From positions 88,100-152,099 of the forward strand of contig JASEES010000047.1 in NCBI GenBank assembly GCA_030019395.1: DNA of 64,000 nt. Direction: 5' to 3'. A program made the position numbers and the translations under genes. The notes under the pieces were generated by a model that saw only the letters and a list, made by a program, of their open reading frames with translations, ran no database searches and was not told where the DNA came from. Origin of the DNA: Methanolinea sp. (GTDB taxonomy: Archaea > Halobacteriota > Methanomicrobia > Methanomicrobiales > Methanospirillaceae). How positions within the stretch are numbered: the first letter of the stretch is position 1; every line of letters starts with the position of its first letter. Shown here one piece after another: positions 10,301 to 18,419 of this stretch.

Positions 10301-11124
10301 TCTCTACGGGATACCCGGCCTGGTGGTTGTGGACATTTGGCGACGGTCAGACTGAGAACAGGACGAACAACCTCACGTTCAACCACACGTACCTCCACGC
10401 CGGTAACTACACAGTCTCCCTGACGGCCGGAAACGAGTTCGGAACGAACACGATGACCCGCAGCAGGTACATATCCGTCGCAGGAAATGCAACGACAGTG
10501 AACCTGACGTTCGTCCCGTCCTCTGCGATCATTCCGACCAATTCCACGACGGCAATGAAACTCGTCCTCGAGTACGCGGAGAGGGGGCTTTCCGGGTACA
10601 ACATCACGATCTTCTTCACGAATGCCTCCGCGGCAGACATGGTGACGTTCCGTCCACCCTCGTGGCTGAACGAGAGTTTCGTTATTACCAGCACGGTCCC
10701 GGCGCCGTCGGTCTGGATAAAGGCGTCAGACATCGATGACGTCATCAGGCCCGGTGCAACGAACGTCGAGCTCGCGCTCTTCAACAGCACGGGAAAAACA
10801 CCGATGACAACCACCCTCGACGTCACCGTCTCGCAGATCGATACCGACACGGGGGACCCGGTCTATACGTGGGTCAACAAGGCACCCGTCCAGGTTGTTG
10901 TCCTCCTCCCCCTGCCAGGCTATACGAACCCGCCAACCGACCCGTTCCATGACGGGGTATACTGGGATGTCAACGGGAACGGAAGGATAGACTTCGATGA
11001 CGTGGTCCAGTACTTCCTCTACCTCGAGTGGATCCAGGAGAACGAGCCCGTGAGCCTGTTTGACTACAACAACAACGGTCGTATCGATTTCGACGACCTC
11101 TACATCCTCTTTACGATGGTGTAA
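7342..11124 (+). CDS. Secreted SBBP-propeller / PKD / cohesin-like / dockerin-like protein
   Basis: Large exported protein, 1260 aa, probably on the cell surface. Signal peptide at residues 1-28 (hydrophobic, ending SPATAG). Residues about 30-235 match the conserved domain that precedes SBBP repeats. Seven SBBP beta-propeller repeats, each with a (S/T)YLGG core followed by VTG, span about 240-693. Four PKD domains with FGDG cores follow (about 702-786, 790-874, 880-963, 965-1048). Next is a cohesin-like beta-sandwich (about 1052-1173) and a C-terminal pair of EF-hand-like loops, DVNGNGRIDFDD and DYNNNGRIDFDD, as in dockerins. The next gene encodes a protein with a clearly homologous cohesin-like domain. 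Role inferred as adhesion or extracellular assembly. Confidence 0.88.
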   Translation: MSSSQRNTVLFVAVIVLLALAVSPATAGTSLSVDVSGLPLVFIQNEGQVSDDVLYHANAPAHSILFTKDAVVFTVGSGGISPASVEIALEGHSPGVVVTGEDKLGGKANFFIGNDPSKWVRDVPTFGRVRYSNILPGVDIVYSGTQGVLKRDIVLSPGADPSALLFRYSGQDDLALDADGNLLVKSSAGTIREAAPVCYQERNGERVPVSCRYVLSGNGLVGFDTGAYDPALPLVIDPYLDFSTYLGGSMDDRGYAVAVDSLGGTYVTGSTQSIDFPYPSWKAQYQEDPGGGLDAFVTKFEPDGLSMNYSTYLGGYYDDIGHGIAVNDSGYAFVTGETISPDFPVLKAFQENISYSGTCCSSADAFITVLTPEGYDLEFSSYLGGNMTDIGQAIALTSSGVAVIAGSTASDNFPTTTGAYDTTLNGTWDAFVTGISYDGSASSIANSTYLGGGNIDRANGIALGANGDIFVTGLTKSSDFPTLNAYRSSLSGGQDAFVTHFDPTAGSIISSTYLGGTDEESGNGIAVDNTGAMYVTGFTRSMDFIKITSPPPHYQLQLKGLQDAFLTKLNPEGRTVNFSTYLGGQLVEDGRGVAVDNMGSIFVTGYTDSLDFPVKNAVQSALNSYTYDAFVTRFYPNGTALMYSTYLGGRLDDRAMGIALLDSNVTIVGYTESANFPVKNAVQPTLAGISDAFVARIASVPPVANFTAEANGVENYTLIRGLPPLLVNFTDLSTGEPTAWSWLFGDGNTSTLQHPSHIYYTGNWTVNLTVSNLDGSNSTGKYEYIQVGDPLIVNFSANVSGVECTFCQGQVPFDVNFTDLTNDAPVAWNWSFGDGNFSTDQYTNWTYHIPGLYDVRLTATNEYGSNSTTKWGLVEAGDVPTANFTANVTFGLAPLAVQFTDLSTAIPAVTSWNWTFGDGSPNGTASNPVHVFTAMGNYTVNLTVRNLYGNDTMSRFEYIRVGEIPVADFTADPVIGVEPLNVTFTDFSTGYPAWWLWTFGDGQTENRTNNLTFNHTYLHAGNYTVSLTAGNEFGTNTMTRSRYISVAGNATTVNLTFVPSSAIIPTNSTTAMKLVLEYAERGLSGYNITIFFTNASAADMVTFRPPSWLNESFVITSTVPAPSVWIKASDIDDVIRPGATNVELALFNSTGKTPMTTTLDVTVSQIDTDTGDPVYTWVNKAPVQVVVLLPLPGYTNPPTDPFHDGVYWDVNGNGRIDFDDVVQYFLYLEWIQENEPVSLFDYNNNGRIDFDDLYILFTMV

Positions 11125-11138
11125 GGAGGGGGATTCAC

Positions 11139-12374
11139 ATGTATTTCACCAAGTGGAAAGAAACGGTCATCCTGTGCGCATGCATCTGCCTGCTCGCTGT
11201 TCCGGCACTGGCAACGACCGTCACAGTCAGTCCCGCCACGATACCTGACGCAGGCTCGAGTGTCGATGTGACAATCGTGGCCGACAGCCTCCCGACAGGG
11301 CTCTCGGGTTACATCATGACTGCATCAGTTGCAGACCCGTCCGTTGCAGAGATAACGGCGGTTACATTCCCGTCATGGGCGTCGATGAAGCTGAACTCGG
11401 CTGTGCCTGCATCGGAAGTCTCCTTGCGGGCAAGTGATCTCTCCCTCGGCGTTTCACCGGGGGCCACGGGCGTCACTCTCGTGACCCTGACGGTGAAGGG
11501 GAAGATCGCGGGAGCGACAACCCTCGGTCTCACTGTGAGGCAGATGGACCCTGACGGAGCTGGCGACCCGATCAATCCGACAGTCATCCCGGGCACCATC
11601 TCTGTCGGAGGCGTCGTTCCGACAGCGACAGTAACACCCACGACGACCCCGACGGCAACCCCGACGGCAACACCAACAGCGACAGTAACACCCACGGCGA
11701 CCCCGACGGCAACACCAACAGCGACAGTAACACCCACGGCGACCCCGACGGCAACACCGACAGCGACAGTAACACCCACGGCGACCCCGACTGCAACCCC
11801 GACACAACCCGGGCAGGAACCCGGATACATCACGGTCTTCTCCTATCCGCTCGGGGGGTCGGTTGCCCTCGACGGGATCGTTATAGGGACAACGCCGCTC
11901 CAGGATTACGCGGTTGAACCGGGGACGCACACCCTCACGGCTGCCTATCCGGGGTACAGGGAATACACAACGACGGTGACGGTCAGCCCCGGCGAACACA
12001 AGCGGGTCCCGCTGATTATTTTCATGAAGGGGATACCGACGATGTTCCCGACGATGTTCCCGACGACATCCGTGACCACGAATATCCCAACTGCAGTCCC
12101 GACAGCGACGCTGACCCCAACGGCAACCGTCACAGGGAGCACAGGGACGGGGGCACTCAAGATCAGTACCGTTCCGCGGGGAGCAACCATCTACATCGAT
12201 GACGTGGTAAAAGGTATCAGCCCGGCCACGATCTCCGATATACCTGCCGGAAACCACGAACTGAAGGTAGCCAAACAGAACTACAAGACGACCGTGAAAA
12301 CGGTGACCGTACAGGCAGGAAAGACGATACAAGTGCCCCTCATCGTGCTCAGTCCGACAAGGTCCGGTTTCTGA
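11139..12374 (+). CDS. Secreted cohesin-like / Thr-Pro linker / double PEGA protein
   Basis: Exported protein of 411 aa, 14 nt downstream of the propeller/PKD gene and probably co-transcribed. Signal peptide at about 1-25. Residues about 25-157 are a cohesin-like domain whose GLSGY, FPSW, VPASEV, RASD and SPGATGV motifs match in order those near the C-terminus of the upstream protein. A Thr-Pro-Ala-rich linker (about 162-226) is encoded by 42-bp tandem repeats. Two PEGA domains follow (about 229-291 and 336-405), each with the GxxxxxDG or IYIDD turn and AGxHxL motif. No transmembrane anchor or dockerin is visible. PEGA domains probably bind the S-layer or cell wall; that is inference. Confidence 0.85.
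   Translation: MYFTKWKETVILCACICLLAVPALATTVTVSPATIPDAGSSVDVTIVADSLPTGLSGYIMTASVADPSVAEITAVTFPSWASMKLNSAVPASEVSLRASDLSLGVSPGATGVTLVTLTVKGKIAGATTLGLTVRQMDPDGAGDPINPTVIPGTISVGGVVPTATVTPTTTPTATPTATPTATVTPTATPTATPTATVTPTATPTATPTATVTPTATPTATPTQPGQEPGYITVFSYPLGGSVALDGIVIGTTPLQDYAVEPGTHTLTAAYPGYREYTTTVTVSPGEHKRVPLIIFMKGIPTMFPTMFPTTSVTTNIPTAVPTATLTPTATVTGSTGTGALKISTVPRGATIYIDDVVKGISPATISDIPAGNHELKVAKQNYKTTVKTVTVQAGKTIQVPLIVLSPTRSGF
11628..11812 (+). repeat. 42-bp tandem repeat coding the Thr-Pro linker
   Basis: The string ACAGTAACACCC recurs at 11628, 11682, 11724 and 11766. The last three intervals are exactly 42 bp, and the first carries an extra 12 bp. Each unit encodes 14 residues of the TVTPTATPT type in frame with the PEGA protein, so repeat number can change without a frameshift. 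Confidence 0.85.
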
Positions 12375-12391
12375 TAGAGCGGGATATCCTC

Positions 12392-12398
12392 TTTTTTT
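12392..12398 (+). terminator. T7 run after PEGA protein gene
   Basis: Seven T on the coding strand 17 nt after the stop of the PEGA protein gene, consistent with an archaeal U-tract terminator for the two-gene secreted-protein operon. Confidence 0.6.
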
Positions 12399-12640
12399 AT
12401 CTGTATTGTTGATGCCGGGACAACGAACCGGCACACTCCTGTAAATCAGGAGTTTTTCGAAATCGAAAGCTGGGGTTCGCGTTGTGTCCTCACCGGAGTC
12501 CATCTGCGGCAGGGAGGGGAATGACAAACCGGGGACTGTCCCGGGGACTTTTCGACCCTTTTTTTGCCTGGCACGGCACCTACCCCGGGGTATTATGCCA
12601 GACCCCTGCCCCGTTACTTACAGTGAAGAACCGCGCCCGC

Positions 12641-14869
12641 TCACGACCCTTCCCGTTCGAGTGTCCCGGCAACGATGCACTGGCCATAGGATATGCACCC
12701 GTCCCCGAGGGGGTACCCGCGGTTCATGTGGAATGCAAGCCCTGCCTTCGTCACCTCGGCCCGGATGGTCTCGCGGATGGACCTGTTGTAAGCGACGCCT
12801 CCCGAGAGGGCAACGAGGGGAACACCCCTTTCCTGTGCGGCATGGATGGCAAGCCCGGCGATCCCGCGTGCGAGATTGAACTGGAATGATGCTGCAACGG
12901 ACCGGAGCCCAGCCCGGTCCCCCGCTTTTCCGGCTTCCGAAAGCGCCCTTTTCACGAGGGCACGTGTGGAGAGCACTTCCCGACCCCCGTCGCTCCTGTA
13001 TACGAGGTCCCAGGGGACCGCCTTCCCGCCGGTGGCAAAAGACTCGAGTTTCATCGCCGGTTCACCATCGTATGTCCTCTCCCGGCAGACGCCCAGCAGT
13101 GCAGACACCGCGTCGAGGACCCTGCCCGTGCTGGACGTGGGGACCACGTTGAGGTTCCGGCCAAGCTGCGTCTCGAGGAACGTGATCTCGACGTCTGTCC
13201 AGCCCCTCGCGGCAAGGAGGGCCGTCACCTCCGGCACGGGGAGAATCCCGTAGAGCATTCTTTCGGGAAAACGCGTCGCGAGGTCGCCGCCGGGCATGGG
13301 AACGACCTCGAGGTGCCCGACACGCTCGTACCCGGCAGGGGATCCTGCAAAGACTTCCCCGCCCCAGACCGTGCCATCCGTGCCGTACCCGACACCGTCT
13401 ATCGCTATCCCGATGCACTCTTCCCGGGTCGTCGCAGCGATATGGGCCTGGTGGTGCTGGACGGGGACGAGGGTCGCATCCCAGCGGTGGGATAGTTCCC
13501 TTGCATACCGGGTGGACAGGAACTGGGGATGGGCGTCGTGGGCAATGACATCGAACCCTTCCCCGAGGAACCGGCAGAGTGTGGCGATCGTCTCCTGGTG
13601 GTAGGCATAGGTCTGGGGATTGCGCACGTTGCCGACGTGGGGAGAGGTCGTGCAGAAACCCTGGCGGTAAACGGTCACGTTCGCGTTCAGTTCCGGCCCG
13701 ACGGCAAGGATGGATGCATCCCCAAGATCAATCCGTGTTCTCTTCGGCGCAAGCCCGCGGGAGAGCCGGATGATGAACCCATCCCTGACGACGGAATCGT
13801 CGCACCGGTTCACGATCGCCCGGTTGTGGGTGAGGAAGAAATCGGCCATGTCGTGCAACTTCGCCATCGCGACGTCGATCTCCGTGATCATGGGGTAGCC
13901 GGGAAGGTTGGCACTCGTCATGATCAGGAGCGGATGGGCAAGGTGGGAGAAGAGGAGGTGGTGGAGGCCCGTATACGGGAACATGCACCCGATGGTGTGG
14001 AGGTTCGAGATCGTGGCGTGGGCTTCCGGGTCCCGCTTTTCCAAAACGACAATCGGCCTTTCGTGGCCCTGCAGTGCAGCCATCTCTTCCGGGGAGACGA
14101 AAGCGATCCGTTCCACGTGGTCCGGCCTGACCATGACGGCAAAAGGCTGTTCCTGGCGACCGAGCCGCCGCTTCAGCTCACCGGCGAGTTCCTCGGTGCA
14201 GGTGAGGTGGAAACCGCCGATTCCCCGGATGGCAACGATAGACCCTGCATCGAGGAGCCGGGCAGTTTCGCGTATGACGTCAGGAGAGGGCACTTCCTTT
14301 CCGGACGCGTCGAGGAGGCGCAATGCCGGACCGCAGGCGGCACACGCAATCGTCTGGGCATGGTGCCTCCTGCTGGAAGGGTCGCCGTATTCCCCTGCGC
14401 ATGCCGGGCAGGGCGGGAACGCGGCCATCGACGTCCTCTCCCTGTCGTAGGGCAGGTCCCGGATGATGCTGTACCGGGGACCGCAGTTGACGCAGGACGT
14501 TGCCCAGTAACCCGCGTACCGCCCGCCCGGAGTGCCGATATCCCGGATGCACTCGGCGCACGTGGCGATATCCGGGGGAATCATGCCCGAGAGCGAACCC
14601 CTGTCGCTCTCCGCGATCAGGAACATGTCGGGAAAGGGCCCCGGATCAGAAATGACTTCGACACTGTCGATCTCCGCCATCGGCGGTCCCCGCGAGACTG
14701 CCGCCAGGAACTCTTCGAACCGGTCGCCATGGGCCTGGATCTCGACTTCGCTCCCCCTGTTTTTCACGAAACCGACGATGCCAAGCTTTTTTGCGGTGGC
14801 ATACACAAAAGGCCGGAAGCCAACCCCCTGCACGATTCCGCGGATTTTTATCCGTCCACTCCTGCGCAT
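12641..14869 (-). CDS. hypF: Carbamoyltransferase HypF
   Basis: Makes the carbamoyl group used by HypE to build CN ligands of [NiFe] hydrogenases; methanogens need these for Frh, Mvh and Ech-type enzymes. The N-terminal acylphosphatase domain carries VQGVGFRP. Two zinc-finger pairs follow (CAEC...CVNC and CPAC...CAAC), then a YrdC-like domain, then a Kae1/HypF-type C-terminal domain with the histidine-rich VQHHQAHIAA motif. About 742 aa, the usual length. ATG at 14869 is preferred; a TTG at 14878 is in frame. Divergent from a regulator operon across a short AT-rich gap. No other hyp gene is in the window. Confidence 0.96.
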   Translation of the reverse strand: MRRSGRIKIRGIVQGVGFRPFVYATAKKLGIVGFVKNRGSEVEIQAHGDRFEEFLAAVSRGPPMAEIDSVEVISDPGPFPDMFLIAESDRGSLSGMIPPDIATCAECIRDIGTPGGRYAGYWATSCVNCGPRYSIIRDLPYDRERTSMAAFPPCPACAGEYGDPSSRRHHAQTIACAACGPALRLLDASGKEVPSPDVIRETARLLDAGSIVAIRGIGGFHLTCTEELAGELKRRLGRQEQPFAVMVRPDHVERIAFVSPEEMAALQGHERPIVVLEKRDPEAHATISNLHTIGCMFPYTGLHHLLFSHLAHPLLIMTSANLPGYPMITEIDVAMAKLHDMADFFLTHNRAIVNRCDDSVVRDGFIIRLSRGLAPKRTRIDLGDASILAVGPELNANVTVYRQGFCTTSPHVGNVRNPQTYAYHQETIATLCRFLGEGFDVIAHDAHPQFLSTRYARELSHRWDATLVPVQHHQAHIAATTREECIGIAIDGVGYGTDGTVWGGEVFAGSPAGYERVGHLEVVPMPGGDLATRFPERMLYGILPVPEVTALLAARGWTDVEITFLETQLGRNLNVVPTSSTGRVLDAVSALLGVCRERTYDGEPAMKLESFATGGKAVPWDLVYRSDGGREVLSTRALVKRALSEAGKAGDRAGLRSVAASFQFNLARGIAGLAIHAAQERGVPLVALSGGVAYNRSIRETIRAEVTKAGLAFHMNRGYPLGDGCISYGQCIVAGTLEREGS

Positions 14870-14884
14870 GCCTTTCAAACAAAG

Positions 14885-14926
14885 ATTTATTGATTTATCA
14901 CGCCATATAATAATAGGGTTTTAGCA
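14885..14926. promoter_or_regulatory. Short AT-rich divergent promoter gap
   Basis: The gap between hypF and the divergent regulator operon is under 60 bp. It contains GATTTATTGATTTATC and CATATAATAATAG, which can serve as TATA-type elements on either strand. For the GTG-initiated plus-strand gene at 14927 the box lies about 20 bp upstream, so that mRNA may be nearly leaderless. Confidence 0.4.
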
Positions 14927-15442
14927 GTGACCGGCCATATCAGGATAGTCAACGATCCCGTCGACCTCATTCCCCTCCTCATCACTTTTCATAACGCAAC
15001 CTACAAGAAAGTCTACGATCTGTTGACGCGGTCCTGGATGACCGAGGAGGAGCTCTGTGCCCAGGTGACAGACGGTGACGTGGGCCAGTGCCTGATGGTC
15101 CTCAAGAAGGGAAGCCTGATCGAGGAACAGTGGAGGATGCCGGTTCCCGGCCAGAAACCGTCCAAGGAGTACCGGGCGACATACAACAAGTTCCGGGCAA
15201 ATTTCCAGTGCAACTTCGCCGACCTCTCCGACCTGCTCTTCATCGCTGTCTCCAACGACGAGTACCTCCGTGAACTCGTCGAGAAGGTGGAAGAAGAACT
15301 CCGTTCCGGGAACTCGTCGATCAACGACATTGCACGGAAATTCGGGGTCAATCCCGTCTTCATCAAGGGACTTGCCAAGCGTATTCCCCACCTTGATGTG
15401 AAAGGGCAGGGGCTGGTTCTCCTTGACCGCGACAGACACTGA
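14927..15442 (+). CDS. Winged-helix (ArsR-like) transcriptional regulator
   Basis: 171 aa protein starting at GTG. The N-terminal segment (about residues 20-75) reads as a winged helix: NATYKKVYDLLTR, MTEEELCAQV, then LMVLKKGSLIEEQWR with EYRATYNKF as the wing. The C-terminal half has a second helical segment (SINDIARKFGVNPVFIKGL) that resembles another helix-turn-helix. First gene of a three-gene overlapping operon with another regulator and a DEAD/DEAH helicase. Archaeal ArsR-like proteins of this length are common, but the ligand and target are unknown. Confidence 0.75.
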   Translation: MTGHIRIVNDPVDLIPLLITFHNATYKKVYDLLTRSWMTEEELCAQVTDGDVGQCLMVLKKGSLIEEQWRMPVPGQKPSKEYRATYNKFRANFQCNFADLSDLLFIAVSNDEYLRELVEKVEEELRSGNSSINDIARKFGVNPVFIKGLAKRIPHLDVKGQGLVLLDRDRH

Positions 15443-16232
15443 CCCGCTCTCGACGCTCCTGCGCAGCAAGCGGGAGGTCACGAGACTCCAGATCCTCGTC
15501 GAGATCGCAGAACACCAGCCTGCCATCCGCCAGCAGGAGGTCGCCCGGAAACTGGGGGTCACGCCTCAGGCAGTCTCCGAGTACATCCGGGAACTCGTCG
15601 AGGAGGACATGGTTGCAGCCCATGGCCGGGGACATTACAGCGTGACCCGGAGCGGGATCGAGTGGATCCAGTCCCAGGCCGAAGTCCTCGAAGCGTATGC
15701 ACGCCACATCAGGAGGGACGTCATCCAGCAGGTCTCCACCTGGACTGCGATCGCTGCAACCGACCTCCGCGAGGGGGAACCGGTCGGTGTCTACATGCAG
15801 GGCGGTTTCCTGTACGCGTCCCGCGAGCCGAGGAGTGCCATGGGGACCGTTGTCCGGGATGCCCGGGAGGGCGAGGACGTCGGTGTCGCCCGGCTCTCGG
15901 GTTTAATCGACCATACCGAGGGGGTCATCCACGTCTGCAAGGTCCCCCGGATCGAGCGGGGCGGGTCCCGCCGCGTGAGAAAGGACCTCCTCCGCGACCT
16001 CGTGCAGGATGCAGCTGTTGTCGCTGCTGTCGGGCTCGAGGCGTACGTTGCCCTGGAGCAGATCGGGAGGAAGCCGGACATGTTCTTCGGTGCCCGGGAA
16101 GGGGTGATCGAGGCTGCATTCCACGGGCTGGAGTGCGTCATCATCATCGTCGACGAGGAGTTCACCGACTTTCTCAAGCGGCTCGAGGGTGTCGGGCTCT
16201 CCTACACACTCCATGACCTCATCTCTCCATGA
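15423..16232 (+). CDS. MarR-like winged-helix regulator with uncharacterised C-terminal domain
   Basis: 269 aa, best start TTG at 15423, overlapping the upstream regulator by 20 nt. Residues about 15-75 form a winged helix (RLQILVEIAEHQ, RQQEVARKLGVTPQAVSEYIREL, GRGHYSVTRSG). The remaining 190 residues are a conserved archaeal domain with no described activity; features include GVYMQGGFLY and repeated glycine-rich turns (REGEPVG, GEDVGVARL). Not a known ligand-binding fold by eye. Its stop overlaps the start of the helicase gene by 4 nt, so the three genes are translationally coupled and probably work together. Confidence 0.75.
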   Translation: MTATDTDPLSTLLRSKREVTRLQILVEIAEHQPAIRQQEVARKLGVTPQAVSEYIRELVEEDMVAAHGRGHYSVTRSGIEWIQSQAEVLEAYARHIRRDVIQQVSTWTAIAATDLREGEPVGVYMQGGFLYASREPRSAMGTVVRDAREGEDVGVARLSGLIDHTEGVIHVCKVPRIERGGSRRVRKDLLRDLVQDAAVVAAVGLEAYVALEQIGRKPDMFFGAREGVIEAAFHGLECVIIIVDEEFTDFLKRLEGVGLSYTLHDLISP

Positions 16233-18280
16233 ACATACTTGTCGCGCCGCAGAAGGGTGACTACAGGGTCCTCTTCCTGGACAACCTCAAGGTGGTTGCC
16301 GTCGGGATCGCGGAGGTCGAGAAGACCCCGCGGGGATACCGGCCCGGGCGGTACAGGGTGCGGTGGGGCGGCAGGCAGCAGTTCCGCCACACGCCGTCAA
16401 AGGAACTTGTCGTCTCCCTGCGGAAGGGTTCCGTTTACCTGTCGGGAAAAGACGAGGCATTCGAAGGGTTCCTCAAGGACTTCCAGATCCCTTATACCAT
16501 CACGAACGTGTGCCGGATCTGCCTGATGGAGGACCGGGTCACGCCGCTCTCCCGGAAAAACAGCGTCCTTTACACAACGGGAGAGAGGATCTGCTTCGAG
16601 TGCGGCAAGAGGGAACTGCGCCGGGAACTTGCGACGATGGGAAAGGTCGGCAAGGGGGCGCTCGGGCATCTTGAGGAGCTCCTCTCATCGCTCCGCGACG
16701 TCGGGAAGGTCCTTGCGTCCGTTGGACCGGAGAAGGCCCGTATCTCGCAGGCCCTCTACGACCGTCTCGAAGCGCACCCCGTCCAGAAGACCCAGGCCCT
16801 GGTCGAGCTGCCCCTCCCCCGCGGGTTCGTGGATGCTTCGGGGGTCGAAAAACTCATGCCGGTCCAGCAGATGGCAGTCGACGCGGGGCTGCTCCACGGA
16901 AAACACCTCCTGATCGTCTCTGCCACCGCGAGCGGAAAGACGTTCATCGGCGAGATGGCGGGTCTGAAAAACTTCATGGAGGGGAGGGGACACTGCCTCT
17001 TCCTCGTTCCGCTCGTTGCCCTCGCCGTCCAGAAGTACCAGAGGTTCGAGGAACGGTACGGGAAGATCGCGGGCGTGGGCCTCCTCGTCGGGCAGGCACG
17101 AATCAACATCCCCGAGAACCGGCCGGCCGGCGACAGGAACATCCGGGCACCCCTTGTTGTCGGGACGTACGAGGGTGTGGACCACTTCATCCGTACCGGG
17201 GGGACTCTTCCGCCCATCGGGACAGTCGTGATCGACGAGGTCCAGATGCTCACCGACCCTGACCGGGGTCACCGGCTCGACGGGCTCATCGCACGGCTCA
17301 AGTACCTGTACCCCGGCGCCCAGTTCCTGTACCTCTCGGCAACGATCGGGGTGCCGAAGGTCCTTGCAAAGAAGCTTGGTGCGACCCTCGTCCGGTACGA
17401 CGACCGGCCCGTCCCGCTCGAGCGTTACCTCCTTTTCATCGAGAACAAGCAGAAGATACCGACGATTAAGCGCCTGTGCACGCAGGAGTACTCCCGGGTC
17501 TCCTCGAAGGGATTCCACGGGCAGTCGATCGTCTTTACGAACTCCCGGGCGAGGACGCACGTGATCGCCGATGCACTCGGCCCCGGTTACGCGGCGTACC
17601 ACGCAGGGCTCACGTCGCAGGAAAAGCGCGAGATCGAGGCCAAATTTCTGTCCGGGAAAATAAAGGCCGTTGTCACCACTGCGGCGCTCGGTGCGGGGGT
17701 TGACTTCCCGGCGTCCCAGGTCATCTTCGACTCGCTCGCCATGGGAATATCGTGGCTCTCTGTCCAGGAGTTTGGCCAGATGTCGGGCAGGGCGGGCCGG
17801 CCTGACTTCCATGACCTCGGAAAGGTCGTTGTGCTCGCCGAACCGGGGGCTTCCTATTCCCGGACGTCGGGCATCACAGAGGAAGAGGTCGCGATGAAAC
17901 TGCTGCGGGGCGAGATGGAAGAGGTCGCACCCGATCACGACCTCGAACAGAGCTCCGAGGAGTACGTCGCAAATGCCGTGGTCTGCAGGGGAAAACTCGC
18001 AGACCTGGAGAAGATCAACGCATCCATGGTGGGAACGATGGAGCCGGTCCTCGACGTCCTTGTCGACAAGGGTCTCGTGAAACGGGAAGACGGCAGGGTT
18101 GCGCTCTCGCCGCTCGCACGGGTTATGGCCGAGCACTTCATCGGGGTGGAACGCCTCCTCGAGGTCCGGGAACTGGCCCGGAAGATGGAGGATCCCCTCG
18201 ACATCGTGGCCGAACTTGCATGTGCAGACGCGGAGAGGAGAAAGGAGAAGGAGAAAGAGAAGAAGAGGACGAAAAGGTAA
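16229..18280 (+). CDS. Archaeal DEAD/DEAH-box helicase with N-terminal zinc-binding domain
   Basis: 683 aa superfamily 2 helicase of a Hel308/Ski2-like type found in archaea. Residues 1-150 are a DUF5814-like region carrying a four-cysteine zinc site (CRICLMED...CFECGKRE). The core has Walker A SATASGKT, motif II VIDEVQML in place of DEAD, motif III YLSATIG, and motif VI QMSGRAGRP. The C-terminus is highly charged (ERRKEKEKEKKRTKR). Last gene of an operon with two winged-helix regulators. Substrate (DNA or RNA) unknown; cytoplasmic. A T6 run follows the stop. Confidence 0.88.
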   Translation: MNILVAPQKGDYRVLFLDNLKVVAVGIAEVEKTPRGYRPGRYRVRWGGRQQFRHTPSKELVVSLRKGSVYLSGKDEAFEGFLKDFQIPYTITNVCRICLMEDRVTPLSRKNSVLYTTGERICFECGKRELRRELATMGKVGKGALGHLEELLSSLRDVGKVLASVGPEKARISQALYDRLEAHPVQKTQALVELPLPRGFVDASGVEKLMPVQQMAVDAGLLHGKHLLIVSATASGKTFIGEMAGLKNFMEGRGHCLFLVPLVALAVQKYQRFEERYGKIAGVGLLVGQARINIPENRPAGDRNIRAPLVVGTYEGVDHFIRTGGTLPPIGTVVIDEVQMLTDPDRGHRLDGLIARLKYLYPGAQFLYLSATIGVPKVLAKKLGATLVRYDDRPVPLERYLLFIENKQKIPTIKRLCTQEYSRVSSKGFHGQSIVFTNSRARTHVIADALGPGYAAYHAGLTSQEKREIEAKFLSGKIKAVVTTAALGAGVDFPASQVIFDSLAMGISWLSVQEFGQMSGRAGRPDFHDLGKVVVLAEPGASYSRTSGITEEEVAMKLLRGEMEEVAPDHDLEQSSEEYVANAVVCRGKLADLEKINASMVGTMEPVLDVLVDKGLVKREDGRVALSPLARVMAEHFIGVERLLEVRELARKMEDPLDIVAELACADAERRKEKEKEKKRTKR

Positions 18281-18286
18281 TTTTTT
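18281..18286 (+). terminator. T6 run after helicase gene
   Basis: Six T immediately after the TAA stop of the helicase gene, consistent with U-tract termination of the three-gene operon. Confidence 0.45.
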
Positions 18287-18419
18287 GATAAAACGCATCA
18301 TCCGTCATTTCGGAGGGGGGGGAACACGGGGGCTTTCCCGTCTCCCATTTCACGTTTCCCGGTTCCCCGCCCTGACTCCATAGAGAACAAAAACTTTTTT
18401 GGGGTATGCACTTCCCCGT

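Noticed and set aside
11628..11812. Possible CRISPR-like array
   Set aside because: The units abut with no unique spacers and lie in a coding frame; it is a coding tandem repeat.
11454..12527. A 357-codon open frame with Arg-Arg-Gly-Cys-Tyr repeats
   Set aside because: It is the complement of the Thr-Pro linker repeats, so the repeats are an artefact of the real gene.
13529..14893. A 454-codon open frame on the plus strand
   Set aside because: Opposite hypF; no motif or ribosome-binding site.
16685..18301. A 538-codon open frame on the minus strand
   Set aside because: Antisense to the DEAD/DEAH helicase, which has all its motifs; no family resemblance in the antisense frame.
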